The notes under the pieces were generated by a model. The model saw only the letters and a program-made list of their open reading frames with translations. It made no database searches and was not told where the DNA came from. From Trichoplax sp. H2 (lineage: Eukaryota; Placozoa; Uniplacotomia; Trichoplacea): a stretch of 64,000 nt of DNA. Location: assembly GCA_003344405.1 (NCBI GenBank), contig NOWV01000001.1:124001-188000 (forward strand), written 5' to 3'. A program made the translations under genes and the position numbers. The stretch's first letter is position 1. Each line of letters starts with the position of its first letter. This document shows positions 34,901 to 49,893 of the stretch, in pieces.

Positions 34901-37900
34901 TAAATATATTATCCACTGTTGTAACATTAGCTTTAAGACAACTTATATAGAGAGTCTTCCCCAGCAGATCCCTACCTGAAAACCGGGACAATCAATAGAC
35001 AATTTTGATGTATGCGTGTGCAGGCTGCTTTAGTTTATTTCTCTATTCCTGCAATACCTTAAAATATATATATACACGCACGCTCTTTTCTTGTATTCAA
35101 TGTATCGACTCTATTCAATAGCGATGCTAGTAGATACCGTATGACAACTAAATTATTGCTTGCTGTACTTCATATCTACTTGTACCTGTATCCTGATGAA
35201 CTATGCTTAGCCATCGCATACATTGAAAAAATAACAGAAGTAATAGCTAACTCAATAAGTATTATTACATCAGGCCTATACTTATAATCAGACGCATCTC
35301 ACAATTCAACAACGTAAAACATTACAAAACCGTGATATGTAAATAACCTTCGGTCTTCTAAGCAATAGATAGCCATTTATTCTTAGTATCGTAAGATAGA
35401 AGTAAGTAGTCATTTTTTATAAGATTTTTTTTAATTTCCCGCTTTTACTAGAATTTCAAAGCTGTAACGTATGTACACGTAACAGTAGTTTATAGTGTTA
35501 TATTTAATTATAGCTTAACTGTCGCACAATTATATTAATAAATGACGTACCTATTAATGATTATAATTTAATTATTAGCCAGCTAGCTTATAGCTAGACC
35601 AATTTTTGGAATAGGATCTATGATACGCAAAGAACCTATTAAATGATTCCGCTTTCTTTAATTGCATTGAGATTGGAGTTAGATTGATTATTTTTTATTA
35701 TTTAATACATGATTAGCAGATACCATTCCTTTATACTATACTAATGGGTACAGAGTTTACCTAATTCCATATGCTAATAGCTATCCAGTTTTACTATCCT
35801 CTATCAATTTTACTATCGTATAGTAAAGGCATAAATAGAATATCAGCTATAAAGTGTAAAATTAGCCAATTAAGTCTTGCGTAAATTACGGTATGGCTAT
35901 CATCAGCATACGTACCCGCACCAATAGAACACTACTCGTATTTTGACGAGCTATTAAATTATTTATCATAAACAATAAAATAAAGTACTCGTAGATGTAT
36001 CTTTGGATACGCTCAATTCAATATTGATATGACATTACACAGAATATATTGTTATAATAGTCATAAAGGATTTGTAGCTCAAATATATCTCTATATAAAG
36101 TATTGCAAGTTATCATTTCATTGGTATAAAGATTTAATAACATGAAGATCATCCGCTAGATACATTATCATAACAGACTAGAAATGGAATGAATTCATTT
36201 TTAATCTCGCGCGTCACACTCTAATACACAATGTTATGCACAACATTAATGTTCTCGAGTGGCAATTTATATATGATACCTGTATATAGGTTAGTTCTAG
36301 AGGATCCTAGCCATCACTTACGAGAATAATCAAGATAGCACTAATAAACATGCTTTAGTACACTTTCAGTTTTAGCAGTTAGTAAATGACACTCATCTTA
36401 TTAGATATCTTTCTATTGCGTATAGCAATACTTTATTATGTAATCAATAAAAATTCGATTGTTAGTTTATTTTTATTTACGTATAGTCTCTACTATTATA
36501 AGCTAATTTGCACTAGTTTTAACAAAAGGTACTTACTAGACGTACATTAATAAGTCAAAACCATAAAAATATTTAATAATTATCATTAGCATAGTACAAT
36601 CGAATGAATGTGTCCGATGCAATATACTGATAGTTTTACTGTCACAGCTAGTTGCAGAGATAGGATTTATTGTTTATTGTTGTTGTCATTTTGCCTGTGC
36701 TCGGAGAATCGCCGAAAACTTATTGTTTTTATTGCGGACTATGTCGAATTCAATTCTCCTCTTTAAATTCACTGTTTTTAGTAACTAGTATCAGTTTAAT
36801 TCGTTCAATGGCTATTGCGTTTCATGTTAAGCCTTAATAGCGATATATGTACAGTTCATTCAGTATATCCCTTATGATCCTATTGTAATCTGTCTTTTAC
36901 AAGTCAAAAGCATTTATAATGCGCTTAACTTTCAAACAACTAAATTTAACCAAATAATAACTATTTACTAATACACTTCATCTCCTCTTATTCGTAATTA
37001 ACCATTATCGTAGATAAAGAAAACGATTTTATATGCGGTCAAGTAAATACAATCAATATAAATTGACGTCATTCCTACTGGACATATTATGATCATGTAC
37101 AGATGTAGTCATAGATTAAGATTTACTGATATTCACATCATTGCCAATCCATAATAGTCTGTAAGAGTCCATTTCTTGCTATTTTACTAGCTAATCCAGT
37201 ATGTCTCGTATAGAATGGTTAAAAAATGATAACGCTATAAGACCTTAAAGATAGTTTGTAATCTGTAAATTTATACCGTATCAGTCTCGTAGCAAATCAG
37301 AGTCAACATAACGTAGAACAATTATCTGTCGCTTTAAAAACGTTAAAAGTTATATTATCCTTGCGTTATAATATATTCTATAATCTAAACCGGATAAGAA
37401 CACAACAGGATGTTGATTAAAATTTGTCAACAAAGAACTTTAGGTACCGTAACTATCGTACTGCTAACGCTATCAAAAACTACCGCGATGCCCGTCACAA
37501 TTTAGTCGCCAATGTTAACATGCAACAATAATATCCTAGCAATATCTTGGTTGTAAACTTGTACTAGTAAACATCTTTTAACAATAAAATTTCTATAACA
37601 TGGTGCACTTGTCATCAATAATCATTACAGCCGTTACTATTAAATCTGTATTGATTTATGTTTAGCTCTATATACTATTGATTTATTTCGCCTTATTGAA
37701 TACACTCTCACTACACACCCATCTGTGATTGTCATCGAAAACAAAAGCCTATTATGAGAAAGGAAAGCCATGTCTATCAAGCTATATTTACAACCAATTT
37801 CAATAATTTAAAATAATAATAATAACAGTTGCTAACGTAAAATGGCTACCAAGATTCTAAAAATAGTATCGCGTTAAAGTTTTCCTTGTGCTTAGTTAGC

Positions 37901-40900
37901 GTCCCCTTAAATTATGAATCAATACTGTACTATTCGTAACTAAAATTGACTACAGTAAATAGCAAACCTAATTAATATCAAATTCCAATATTACTTACCC
38001 GACTAAAGTAGTCGTTATGATAGGATAGTAAAGTTAACTTATAAATGTCTACCGTTATATAATTAAAAGATGAAATTAAAAAGTCCAAGCAAATACAAAT
38101 ATAAATCTAATCATTTCTCAATTTTTTATCCAACGAACAAGTATGATGCACCTGCTGCCACAATAGCGGCAATCAAATAAGTAGTAGGTAATAAGGGTAA
38201 CTCAACAAAGTAAGCACTATCCCGACAAATAGAGTGTTATTTAATAAATAATTTACTCAACACGTTATCCATCATCCATTTGAAACAGAAATTGACGATT
38301 TTCTTGTAAATTCAAAGTTTCTACTGTTCAAAGTTGACAACAAACCAGTATTAGTATAAAGACAACGGAAGTTAGACAATAAATTCTAATCCAATTTTGA
38401 TGCATTCATAAAACGGCCATTTATTGCGTATAAAGACGATTTATATTAACATCCACAGATGTGCATTACTATATTGAATTAGAAAAGAAATTCCAGCTGT
38501 TAACGATGATCAGGCGATGTTAATTGACAATAGCCCATTGATCAGATGTTTTAATTTAAAGCCTGGATGTAGCAAGGCTCCATGAAGAGTAACATACGAA
38601 AAGTATGTTTTGAAACAGCGAATCATTCTTTTATCGTTATTAATTGCCTACTTCTTATTAGCTTTAATAATGATAAATTGTAGTGCAGAGTATCAAAGAT
38701 GATTTTTACATCACGGTGAATGATCGCTAAAATACAACAGAAACTTTATGCTATCGAAATAACTAACGATAGGGATCATTAATCTGCTACGGATAATTAA
38801 CTATCTATTACCAAATTTCACTAAAAATAGTGCTACTGTATAAACATCCCTTTCGTGTTCTATGGTGAAATATACAATCCCTTTATTAATATCTACTATG
38901 GTACAGTATATTTATCCTATACGAATAAATAACCATGATCGATGTATTTGCTTCGTACTGATAATGGACTTAAAGATCTTCCTGACCTCTTTAATCTAAT
39001 ATCTATTTTCAATAAGTTATTTATTTTGAAATATAAATAGATACATACAAAATAAGATATTAAATACTATCAGAATATTGCATGATAGCGTTCTATCACA
39101 CCAGTATAAATAATAGTAAAACTAGGTAAAAATATGGACGGAATTATAATATTTATTATCTGATTATATATTTTCAAAATTATACTATTTAGTCGAAAGA
39201 TTGCATTTTGTTGACATTAAAAATGTTCTTTTATCGATTATGATATCGTAGTATTCAGTTCTAAACTAAATTATATGAATTTGCTATGTCAGCAAACCTA
39301 AGAATGTTAGATTATTGATTAGCGTCATATCTACAGAAAAGAAGCCTATTAAAATGGAATTCTTTACTGACAATCAAATCTATTAATCGATGACTCCAAT
39401 ATACATGCTATACTCTGTGTAAAGGAAATAGGGATTTGAAACATCTTTTCGTTAATCCATTTAATGATCCATTTTTTAAGTATTTCATGATCACAATACT
39501 TCAATATTATTCACCTAGAGTGCCATATTAATTTTTCATTTATAGTATTGTACAATAGTTCGAGACAATGAACTAAACAGAAATTTGGCTTAGTAATCAA
39601 CGAATAAGTAAATTTGATAATCAAATTTGTAGCATTTTGACCTGTTACGTATCATAGATTTAGATAATGGTGTAAACTTATCTTTCATCGCACGCTATTA
39701 GGATAAAGTATCATACTACAGATACAGTGGTGATCACCTCTTTCACGTTTGATTTAACAATTGTATAAAATTATATATACGCTGGAAATGCATATATGCG
39801 AGTAATTATACTGCGTTAAAGGCTCCTTGTAGTGCATGAGTTCTTAACCCTATTACTTATTAAGACATATAGTACATTTTTAGTTCTACACTGCATACTA
39901 TAATTGTATTTCCTAACACATAGCCAGTGTAATTAGCTCAAATCATTACCTATTGTCGTATGAGTTGATTCAAGTACAGTACCACAAACTACCCTTCTGA
40001 ATTATATACCATATTAAATGATCAATATTTCATTGACTTGAGAATACACTTATATTGTATTTATTTCTAGACAGGATACGGTAGTTATTTGGCTGTAATA
40101 ACACAACAATGAATGAAATATGGCAATAAATGTTGATCATATGAAATCTAAGTATGGCACTGTACTAGCAATAAGTCTTGATAGTATTTCTTAGGTACAG
40201 CATAATTTAGGGTAACATTATATAATATAACACATTGTAATGATAAAAAATTTAATCTTTGATAATATACATTAACGCCTGATTATTAATTATTGAATGC
40301 CATTTATTATAACTATAGGCGTTGTCGCATATCAATTATTATAATCCTGTCATATTACTTTTATTGCTGGAATAGACTTCAATTTTAATGTTTACTAAAC
40401 TAGATTACTTCTGGGGCAATCTAATCATATTCTTTAGAGTTGGTACAATCTGTCAGCTAGTAAAGTTCGGGTGTAGTCTTATTTGATAATAACAATAATC
40501 ATGGTGTGACTCATGTGGTGAGATTATGATACCACCCGATAAAGTCAATATAATTAGAAGTCTTTTACATCTGATAAAGTTTATGTGAATTACTGCACAG
40601 ATAGTTCCTTAATAAGTAAAACAAGTCATTACATATAAGAAAGAAGAGGGAGAGGCTGTGACGTAGTATTGCATAATGATAAGTCCATTATAGATGCGAA
40701 CAGTAGGATACGCATTAATTCGAGACTTGATGATTATGCCACCGCTTAACAACTTTTAAAAATTGCATGGCATTTTAGCAGTGTATCATTGTTATAGGAA
40801 AGAGTTTGTGAAGATTAATAGTCGTGGTCACTGATTACTTCTAGAATAGTCGAAGAGTATTCTTAGGCGTGTATGAAACCTCTCTGTTATGAATGTTAGG

Positions 40901-43474
40901 CATATGAGTAAGCCTAATTTAACAGTTACTCGGAAAAGAGTTAATTCCTTCATTATAACTTTTCACCGGTGCTATAAATTTTATAAATTAAAAGTTCAAT
41001 GTAGGATATAGCGTTCAGCTAGGAGAGACATCGCAAGTTCAATAAACTAAATATCGGAATAATGTCATAATCCATACACTAATTATTATTATCATCTCAG
41101 ATAAATTACTTTATATAAAAATTATATAGCTTCTGTTGGTAGATTTAAATTTGACAACCCCTACTATTACTCATCGGGGCGGCACACCTTCTTTTCTCTT
41201 CATATCTAGCTAGCTACAGTACTATGTACGCTAGGAAGGTCAGGGTTATAAGCCATCATGGCATGATAGGTAGCTCGCGTTGATGGGATGTTCAAACATC
41301 AGAAAGGAAATTAATTACTGCAAACTCCGTCCCTCAAAACACTTAAGTAAGCGATGACTTCCGCAGTCTCATCAATAAACTTAGAATTATAAGATATAAT
41401 AAAGCAGCGACGATGATAATACTTAAAAACTGTTTCACACGATAAAAAATTTTTAATATTGACATATAATTTGTGAAACTTTTCAATCAAAATAAATTTA
41501 ATTTAACCATAACTACGGATTTAAAATCAACATGGTGAAATCTGGCGTCATGTTGTGTTGAAAAATTATAGGTATGGGCAACTTTAATTAATGTGTGCAT
41601 CTTGTACTATAATAGATAATCCTTAATTGCAGATTATGTCGATCATATGGAATAATATCTTTACTTGTCCGTTTATTTCGTAACTATTTCTAGTAAGCAC
41701 AAACACTACATAGTACACGAGTGTTTAGATATAGTAATAAATTTTCAGTTTACGTTTAGAGCGTTTATCATCTTGTGATATGTAGTATGCAATTCGCAAT
41801 AACAAAATTTTAGTCTCCTCTACTCCGCCTACAGTGTATGAGTTCAATAGGTCACCAACCAAGATACTCAATCAAAACTAATAGTGGATAGTACAAGGTT
41901 TATCATCGATATACAAGATATAAGAAATAAGGTATCACTTCCTTGCTGTTGATTTCCAGTTAGGTCATATAATGAAAAAAGTTACGAACTACAAACATCG
42001 GGCCAAAATAATAACTGAAAAAATACAATAGAAAATGATAGTTTTTAAACATCATAGAAGTTTCACATGTCATGCATATTTTTCGTAATTCAGATGCAAA
42101 TGAAATATTAATATCAAAGCAGTTGAGTAAATTAGTCTAGTTATTTAATAAAGGACAAAATCTATCAATTATGCTATTGAAAATACATAATGACAACAGC
42201 AATAGAGTTATGCAACTAATTTAAATTATTGGCATCATTCCCTAATATCTTAGCTTAACTCTAAGAGTTTTAATTCTCCTTTGAAAAGCTTTCAAATTAA
42301 TACTTGTATCGATATTTATCTATATCTACTTATATTTCTTAATAATTCTGCTATACATGCTAATTGGCAATCTAGTATACTTCAAGCTCGCATTTTTGTT
42401 GTTGAATACAGAATAAAGTCGTTAGGTTCGAGACTGGTACTGCCGTATGATATGTTGTCGGCTTATTCCGTGGCTAAGTAAACAAACGATGTTCTAAAAG
42501 CGGCTCCTCCCTAATATTTACTCGCATAAATGTCAGTCATAGTCTTATAACCTTGTGATAGGAAATAGTTTAAATAAACGGCAGCCCATAGCAAATATAA
42601 CATAGTCATTTAGCAGTGACCGGAGCATCTAACGATACCTTCAAAAACGCCCATGAAAGGATAAAACGCGTAGTTCTAGGTTTTTCACTCGTGTTATTTC
42701 ACTGTACAGGTGTGGTAAAATCAATGCAATTATCCATCACTTTTTTGTAAGAGTATCACCGTAGCCTTTCTGAAGAATAACGTATATTATCGATTTGAAT
42801 GTATCAAATATATGAAATTTTAACTTTGAATGTTGTAAAAATATTATTGAAACATTCTTTAAGAGAACGCTCATTCTGATTGCATTATTCATATTTAAAT
42901 CCTGTCAATCATGTGCACAGGTAGATATCATTGAGCAAACACAACCATTATTTTTCATTTCGTTTCCGTCTTGCTATTCCACATAGAATGTGGGCTGAAG
43001 TTGCAGTATAATTTCTGCAATTAATTAATTTAATAATTTGCAAAATTTAGCTTGTTGATAAACACTTCCATCTTATCTACTACTATCCACAATAAATAAA
43101 AATCGTTTTAAAATAGCTCAGCACATGCATAAAAAATAAAACATATGCTAATGTAAACAAGATTAATAACTGGCATACTTTTATTCTAAAGTACAGGTAT
43201 GTTGGGAATCAAAACAGTAATGTGTTACTTCTATACGCCGCCTACTCTACTATTTAGTTCTCATAACAAAGAATCGTAGACGAAACCGCTATGCTATTTT
43301 ACTTCAATTTGCTATACGAGAAACTATGCAGAATTAATTAATGATCATTCTCGATGAGTCATGAAAGTTAAATATATAAATTTATATAGATTAATACTAA
43401 CTTTACGATCTACAGTATCATGCTGAATAATAGGATAAATTAGTAAATTATTTCATTAATTTAATAAATCGACA

Positions 43475-43657
43475 ATGCAGTTAAACCCAGCTATAATTGC
43501 TATCTTCATTTTGCAAGCTTTTAAGTGTCAAACTGCGAGCACCGATACGCCCTTAAGACTTATAAATCCTTATTACATACAAACTGGTTTAAAATTGGTT
43601 TTTATAATGCAAATTAATGTATTACTCAATTCTAGAGGTCTAAATTCAGCTAAGTAG
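43475..43657 (+). other. Small open frame with a signal-peptide-like start
   Basis: Sixty codons begin MQLNPAIIAIFILQAFKCQT, which has a hydrophobic core and a small-residue site like a secretion signal. They continue with RLINPYYIQTGLKLVF. I recognise no family, and no splice site or promoter supports it. It may be chance in AT-rich DNA. Confidence 0.15.
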
Positions 43658-45465
43658 CAAAGCTCTTTGTATGTAACTAAATTTCGTCCGTATGTAAACG
43701 TATGAGTATGCTGTTACAAGATACTATCTGATGCATTAGAAGCTATTTAAATGGATACACATTCTATCAGAGGCATAAAATATATTCTCTACTCCGTGAT
43801 GTGTATATAAAGAATTTCTTGGATTAAATTTAGTAGCCCTAAGTTGTAATATTCTATTAATTAGGAGCGGTATCTAATATTTCCACACCTATAACATTAT
43901 GAATGCTTGGCGACACAATAATGTATTTCCCATTTAGATAAATACTATATGTAGAGAAGTACGATAGATTCCTATTTCATATCTCATTGATCTGTATGCT
44001 GAATTAGACTGCTAGTTTAGTATGTAATAAAGTTAATGCCGTGTATTAAAAAGCTTAGCGAATATTATAATATAGATCAAACCAATAATCTCATATTCGA
44101 TTACTTCCAGTTAAAAGTTTTCGCTGAATTGTCATAAGCAAGGACTTCCATCGTATTTCAGTTTTGAGATTAACCGGCTAAGTTGTAAAATATAATAGCT
44201 AGATCATTATCAACTCAAACAGTCTCGATAGCGTGGGTATCTTCTTGGGTGGCATATGAAAAAGCTCCTTTAATCAAGACATCATAATGAGATTGTATAG
44301 TATCCAGCTATCACTCCATGCCTTCAGTACCCATAAGTAATTGCATTATTCTGAAATAATTTGATCTAAAGAAGAGGACTTTCTTATCATGCTAACATTA
44401 CGGCACTCAACACAATCTTAACACTAACAATATTCTGGATTGCAACCGGCTGTTAGGATACATGTTGATTACTAGTATCTATAGTTGTAGCTCGAAGCTA
44501 CGGATAGCCAACTTGGCATACTAAATAAATCGTGTACGACTGTATGCAAACTTTGAAGATATCTTAATAGTATCCAATCAAGGTGTGGTCATGACCCGTA
44601 TTTTATTATTACGTTGTTAAGGAATTAACTTTTGTATATTATGTGATCTCGGGAGAAATGGTAAAGGGAGTATACGGTATGGCAACAATGATGATTGAAG
44701 CAATTATGTGATCGCGACGACATTTGTCTTGATGAACAATTATGTCGGGAATGCCCGCAGGCTTTACCTCCTACTGTTGGCGCCGTTAATAGCGCATTAT
44801 TGCAGCATTACAACACTACAACACACACCGATGATACAGATAGCAATTTAAGAGCTATGTATTTGCATTAATATATGGCTAGATGTATCCGTAACTATAA
44901 TGGGATAATACACTTTTAGCTTAAAATTAATAGGTAAATTAAGGAAGTTTTTCAAGATAGGATAAGAAATTTTCATAGCCTAAATATAGTTGTCGCAAGT
45001 TTCGGGTTTTTAAATTGGTGGGCACTACAATTTTTTACCACTATGATTTTATACTATTATTAAACGAGTAAAATAGCTAAATATAATCTTCATAATAAAA
45101 AATTTACGTAAGACTTGATGTTGTTTATAATATTTTTCATCGTGTATAATTGAATGTTTCATCTACTATATTAAACGAATGACAAGCATTACGCCTTATA
45201 TTTTTGTATAGACAAGTACAATGATCTAAAAATGATTTACTTCACCTTTGTTCCGAAGTTAAGTAGTAAAAGGATGGCTATTAGTACAATATAGCACAGC
45301 TTTTAATGCTTTAAAATATATACTTGTACAAATCCTGATAAGATAGAATTTTATCCTCTTTAATATTGGTAGTCAAGGCGAAATTCTCAGGCATAAAACT
45401 GCTCTACAGTAAATTACTTTTTGCCTATATAGATTGTCTCTCCACTATATTTGTGATACCCTCAA

Positions 45466-45483
45466 GGCTTTATTAATAAAGCC
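45466..45483. repeat. Perfect 18-bp palindrome
   Basis: GGCTTTATTAATAAAGCC is its own reverse complement, without spacer. Confidence 0.95.
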
Positions 45484-48407
45484 ATATGATATTTATATTA
45501 CAACTATCATCCGTGTTACTTTATTCTTTAATATTTAAGTAGTTCAACGGCAGAAAGAATCTATCAGATAGTGGCTTTAAGAAATCTGCAATGAAGGAAG
45601 TACAGTATTTATGAAATTGCCTTAAGAAGTTAGCGATGACGTTAAAAGGCAATAATAAAATGCGTAGGACTTCAAAACATTGGCCCAAATTGCTTTATTG
45701 ATTGAAATCATAAAAGAAAACTTAAACGCTATACATATAAAATTCGCGCCAGAAGTTGTTTACAACGTTCAAGAGGACAATTCAATAATTATGCTTCTGT
45801 TGGCGGTAGTGAATCGACGATGATGGTTAACAGAATTGATATACGGTTTATTAATATCATTGTCAGTAAAGAATGACAATGCCTAATACTCCAAATGTCT
45901 ACAGATAGATCTCATTCACTATTTGAAAATATATTATTGACGATCTTCTTTTTATGTATTAGTCGCGTGATCTCTAGATTGACTAGATAGAATAGGACGA
46001 AAATAGTTGATGATTGTCTCAAGACAACAGAGGATTATCAAGGACAATAATAGCGAATTTTAGTAGTAGAACATGATGGATCAATCGTAATTCATAGTAA
46101 ATTACTATAAGCACAACATCGAAACTACTCTAATTCTTTTTACTATTTTCCTACAACCAGGTGTCTATCATAATGACGATCAGGTGATATTCAACAATAA
46201 CGCAATAGTTTGAGTAGAGTAAAAAAATGGTATCTATATGAGCGCTACTTATTAGGTATAACTTATTCATGTGACCGGATACAGAGGAAATAGGAATATA
46301 ATATTAACTAAATCATCACAGCTGCAAGCTGTAATACAATATTTAATTAGTAACTTCCATGCCCGTTACATATAAACATATAAGACTAATTTATAATCAT
46401 CAATAATACCTAATAAACTAAAGTACATACTTCTTTGAAACATAGCGTCGTCATTTACCAGTATTTATCAACAAAAATCATTTTACGCTAATAATTGTAG
46501 ACATTTAGTTGAATGCAAAGAATCTATTTGTATCTCACAATAATTCTACATTTATAAATTATTTCTATTAAAGTCAAATGGAGTAGTGATGCCATCGTAG
46601 GAGATATAAACAGGAAATACCTACAAAAATTCATACCAGTCATATTTCCAATTTTACAAATAAAATAAAATATATGCAAAAATGCAACAATAATGCACTT
46701 TCATAAATTTTCTTTTTATCTTATTTATTAAATTACCGCACTTTTTCAATATCGACAGTTTAAGTACTGAAATTGCGTATTTATATAGAAATAGATTCTG
46801 CGGTAAATAATTCACATTAAAAAATAAAAAGATAAAAACTATTAATCGAATAATAAATAATATATTTAACAATTTTTAAATTTCATATGACGTCAATAAA
46901 AGATTAATACCACCGGAGATAGACTTGATAATCTGTTTAGTTAATAATGTTAATATACCAATTAAAATAGGCTTCTGCATTTAATGTATTCTCTCCTGTA
47001 TCAATACTTAAATATAAGATGACAACCAACAATTAACCATTTGCTTAATGACATATCACTATTCTATGACTTATCCTATTCGTCATTTTATTAATATTGA
47101 CGATACGTTATTACATTAAAAAATTTTGCTTTAAAAGGATGTCAATTATCACCTCTAAGAAAGTGAAAATTCGAATATATTCAGACAATGAATAAATTAA
47201 TAATCAGTTTAAGGTTGTATTTAGATAGTGCTGTATTGATTAATAAGTAATAATTATGTTCTTGATAGCATGTAGAAAATAGTAATACTAAATAAACTTG
47301 GTTTTGTAACATTCTAATATATTAAATCTTACTATGAAATTGAAGCTAATCGTAAAAATTTACTATATCTGGCCACAATCGAGTAGAAAGTCCTGAATAC
47401 AATTATGCATATAGTCCATGAAGTGCAAACCGTACTGCATGAGCTTCTATCTTAATGTGCAAACATATTGGGCTTGATCAAGCATAAGGTCTTGTAGCCA
47501 ACAAATACTTAATCCAATAAGTAAATCCAGCTCTCATTGTTTCCAAATGCCGACAAACTATGTCATACGTTTAATAGAGTATTCAACTATTGTACTTATT
47601 CCAAAATTAAAAATCTGAAATTTAAAATTAGCTAGCCTCACTTATAATAAAGTATCGAATATAGGTAGAGTAGAAAAATAACTGCTGAAATCTTTAAGCA
47701 GAAGTGAAATCATAAAAAGACAATATAAATCAAAGATTAAAAATTCGAGCTATTTATAAGGGAATTCTTGTAAATACACATATCCGTATATGAATTTTAG
47801 TCTATTACGAAAGCATGGCTTTTGAAAATATTAAGCGGTAAAGTATACTATTAGATTGATAAATATTTTTAAATAACAGGAATTTAACACTCCATTTTAT
47901 TAATATGCATAGATTGAATTCGTATGGGCACCGCCGTTGAGACATAATTGGACTTAATATACTGAAATAAAGAGTCTGGTAGATTTTGAAGGCGAAAACC
48001 CATAAAATTGTATAGTTATTTCATTTCACTGTTTTAAACTCATAAAATACCACTGGTTTATTATGTGGGAAAAGTTCAAACGTTCAGTAAATTATCTTTG
48101 TAAATATAGATCAAATCAATGGAAGAAGTAAATCATAATATAATAGGGTAAGGTAGATTGATTATTACTATGAAGCAAGAAAGAATTTTTTATTTCCGTC
48201 TTTCAGTTCTGTTGATTCGTTTACAATAATAAGTAATAGTAAACGCACCTACATCTACTGAGGTAGTTATAACCAAGTACGGCTTTCTAGCTTCTGTTAG
48301 TATTTCTAACAGATCTATCTCTTGAATTCCTATAAATTTAACTTTATTATTGTATTGATTTCTGGATGAGTTAAATTACAACAAAAACATGAAAGATTCA
48401 TTGCAAA

Positions 48408-48435
48408 TAAAAGTAGATCATAAAATCTACTTTTA
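48408..48435. repeat. Perfect 11-bp stem with 6-nt loop
   Basis: TAAAAGTAGAT (48408-48418) pairs exactly with ATCTACTTTTA (48425-48435) around CATAAA. It is a simple hairpin without a longer precursor-like stem. Confidence 0.85.
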
Positions 48436-48759
48436 ACATTCAGCGGATTATCAAATGTAAAATTGACAGACTAAATCTATTGAGGTAGAAAATTTATATT
48501 AAAATGGAAAATAGCAAGGTCTTAGTGTGTATTAAGATTTTCATACATCTATAGTCATGATCGCTGATAGTTCAGCAATCAGTACAAGATACAAATCGTA
48601 ATAAAGAATTTCAATCTGTAATTCTACATGGCATAAAAAAGTATATCAATACAAGAATACAGCTGTATGACTGTCAAAGTGTTATAAAATATACTATGTT
48701 AGAGCAAAGAAGAGATACCAAAATGCAGTTGATAGTAGAATAAAAATATCGATAATACG

Positions 48760-48854
48760 CATATATATATAATATGCACATGTACTAATACACTTGGACA
48801 TTTATATTCATATAAAGATGCAACATATGCAAGAATATATGTATATATATATTT
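48760..48854. repeat. Two short TA microsatellites
   Basis: ATATAT runs at about 48760-48775 and 48834-48854 lie within the gene-poor region. Confidence 0.8.
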
Positions 48855-49893
48855 ATAAAAGAAAATAGATGATGATATAACATCATAAGATAATAAAAAC
48901 GAAAAGAAATATTTAATTAGATGATTATGGAAATACAGTGAACTAGTTACATGAAACATTGATTATCTACAAGCCATTTGCACCGAATGGACGATGCTAT
49001 GATACAGTTCAATACGAAAATAAATTCCTTTAGTTAGAATTATAAATTTGTAACAAATATAGTTCTATGTTATATGTATTCAAAAGGTTAATGTCAATGC
49101 CAATATCGTAGAAGTGTTATACAAGATTGTACGATGTGATATCTGTACAACTTGTATTACAAGAATATCATAAAATAAAGTTTGCTTGGCATGAAAATTG
49201 ATAAATTTTGTCTGTCCTTCTATCTAATTAAGTAATGGCATTGATGAAGAATGTCCGAGCATGTAATGGTTATGAGGTGTTCTATTTTCTAGTTAACTTT
49301 TCACTGAAATATTCTATAATTTATCTATCTTCATGGTATTCATTTGCTGTGCAAGTTCTTGACGCTTAATGCTAGCTAATATAATAGCTCACTGGATAGA
49401 TCATATAGCAATAACGTTGATAAAGAAAATAATAAAAAATATTGGTCACTACCAACTTAATAGCATGAATGTGTCCACTGATGTGATAAGGATAATTGAT
49501 GTTATAGTTCTTACTATTTCGATACTATTTTAGAAATCGATGGAGAAAAATGAAATCAAAAGTTGTGGCAAATATGTTATAGGAGGCACCAGTAGATTAA
49601 GGCAATGATAATGATGGCCATCCCTGCTAAGCAGCCATAATGGTATAAGTAGGAGAGTTCTAATCACCTCATCAGCGCTGTTGTAGTTAAAGCAGCGAAA
49701 GTGCGATTAGTTGCTGGCCGCTTGTTTAACGTAGAGACACGAGATGATTTTAACGGCGAGAGAATAGGCTGCGTTGACATTAGGCCAGTTACTCTAAAGT
49801 TTTAAAATAATACTTCTAGTTAGTCTACATTTGGCGCAGTTTCAACATTTACTCTACGCAGTAATTATATAAGAGACTGTCAATAAATAAAGT

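Larger units (their letters stand above)
31909..49893. other. Eighteen-kilobase gene-poor region
   Basis: No exon I can support lies between the receptor promoter and the CDC14 stop codon. Stops are dense in all frames; 33.8-42.3 kb has no open frame of 60 codons. Local features include a TACTGTAC-type palindrome cluster at 33620-33715, GC-richer islands near 41150-41360, 44730-44850 and 49590-49790, a perfect palindrome at 45466-45483, a hairpin at 48408-48435 and TA repeats at 48760-48775 and 48834-48854. It may be regulatory or may hold noncoding transcripts. Confidence 0.5.

Noticed and set aside
42400-42460. GGTTCGAGACTGG resembling a tRNA B box
   Set aside because: No A box or cloverleaf can be drawn around it.
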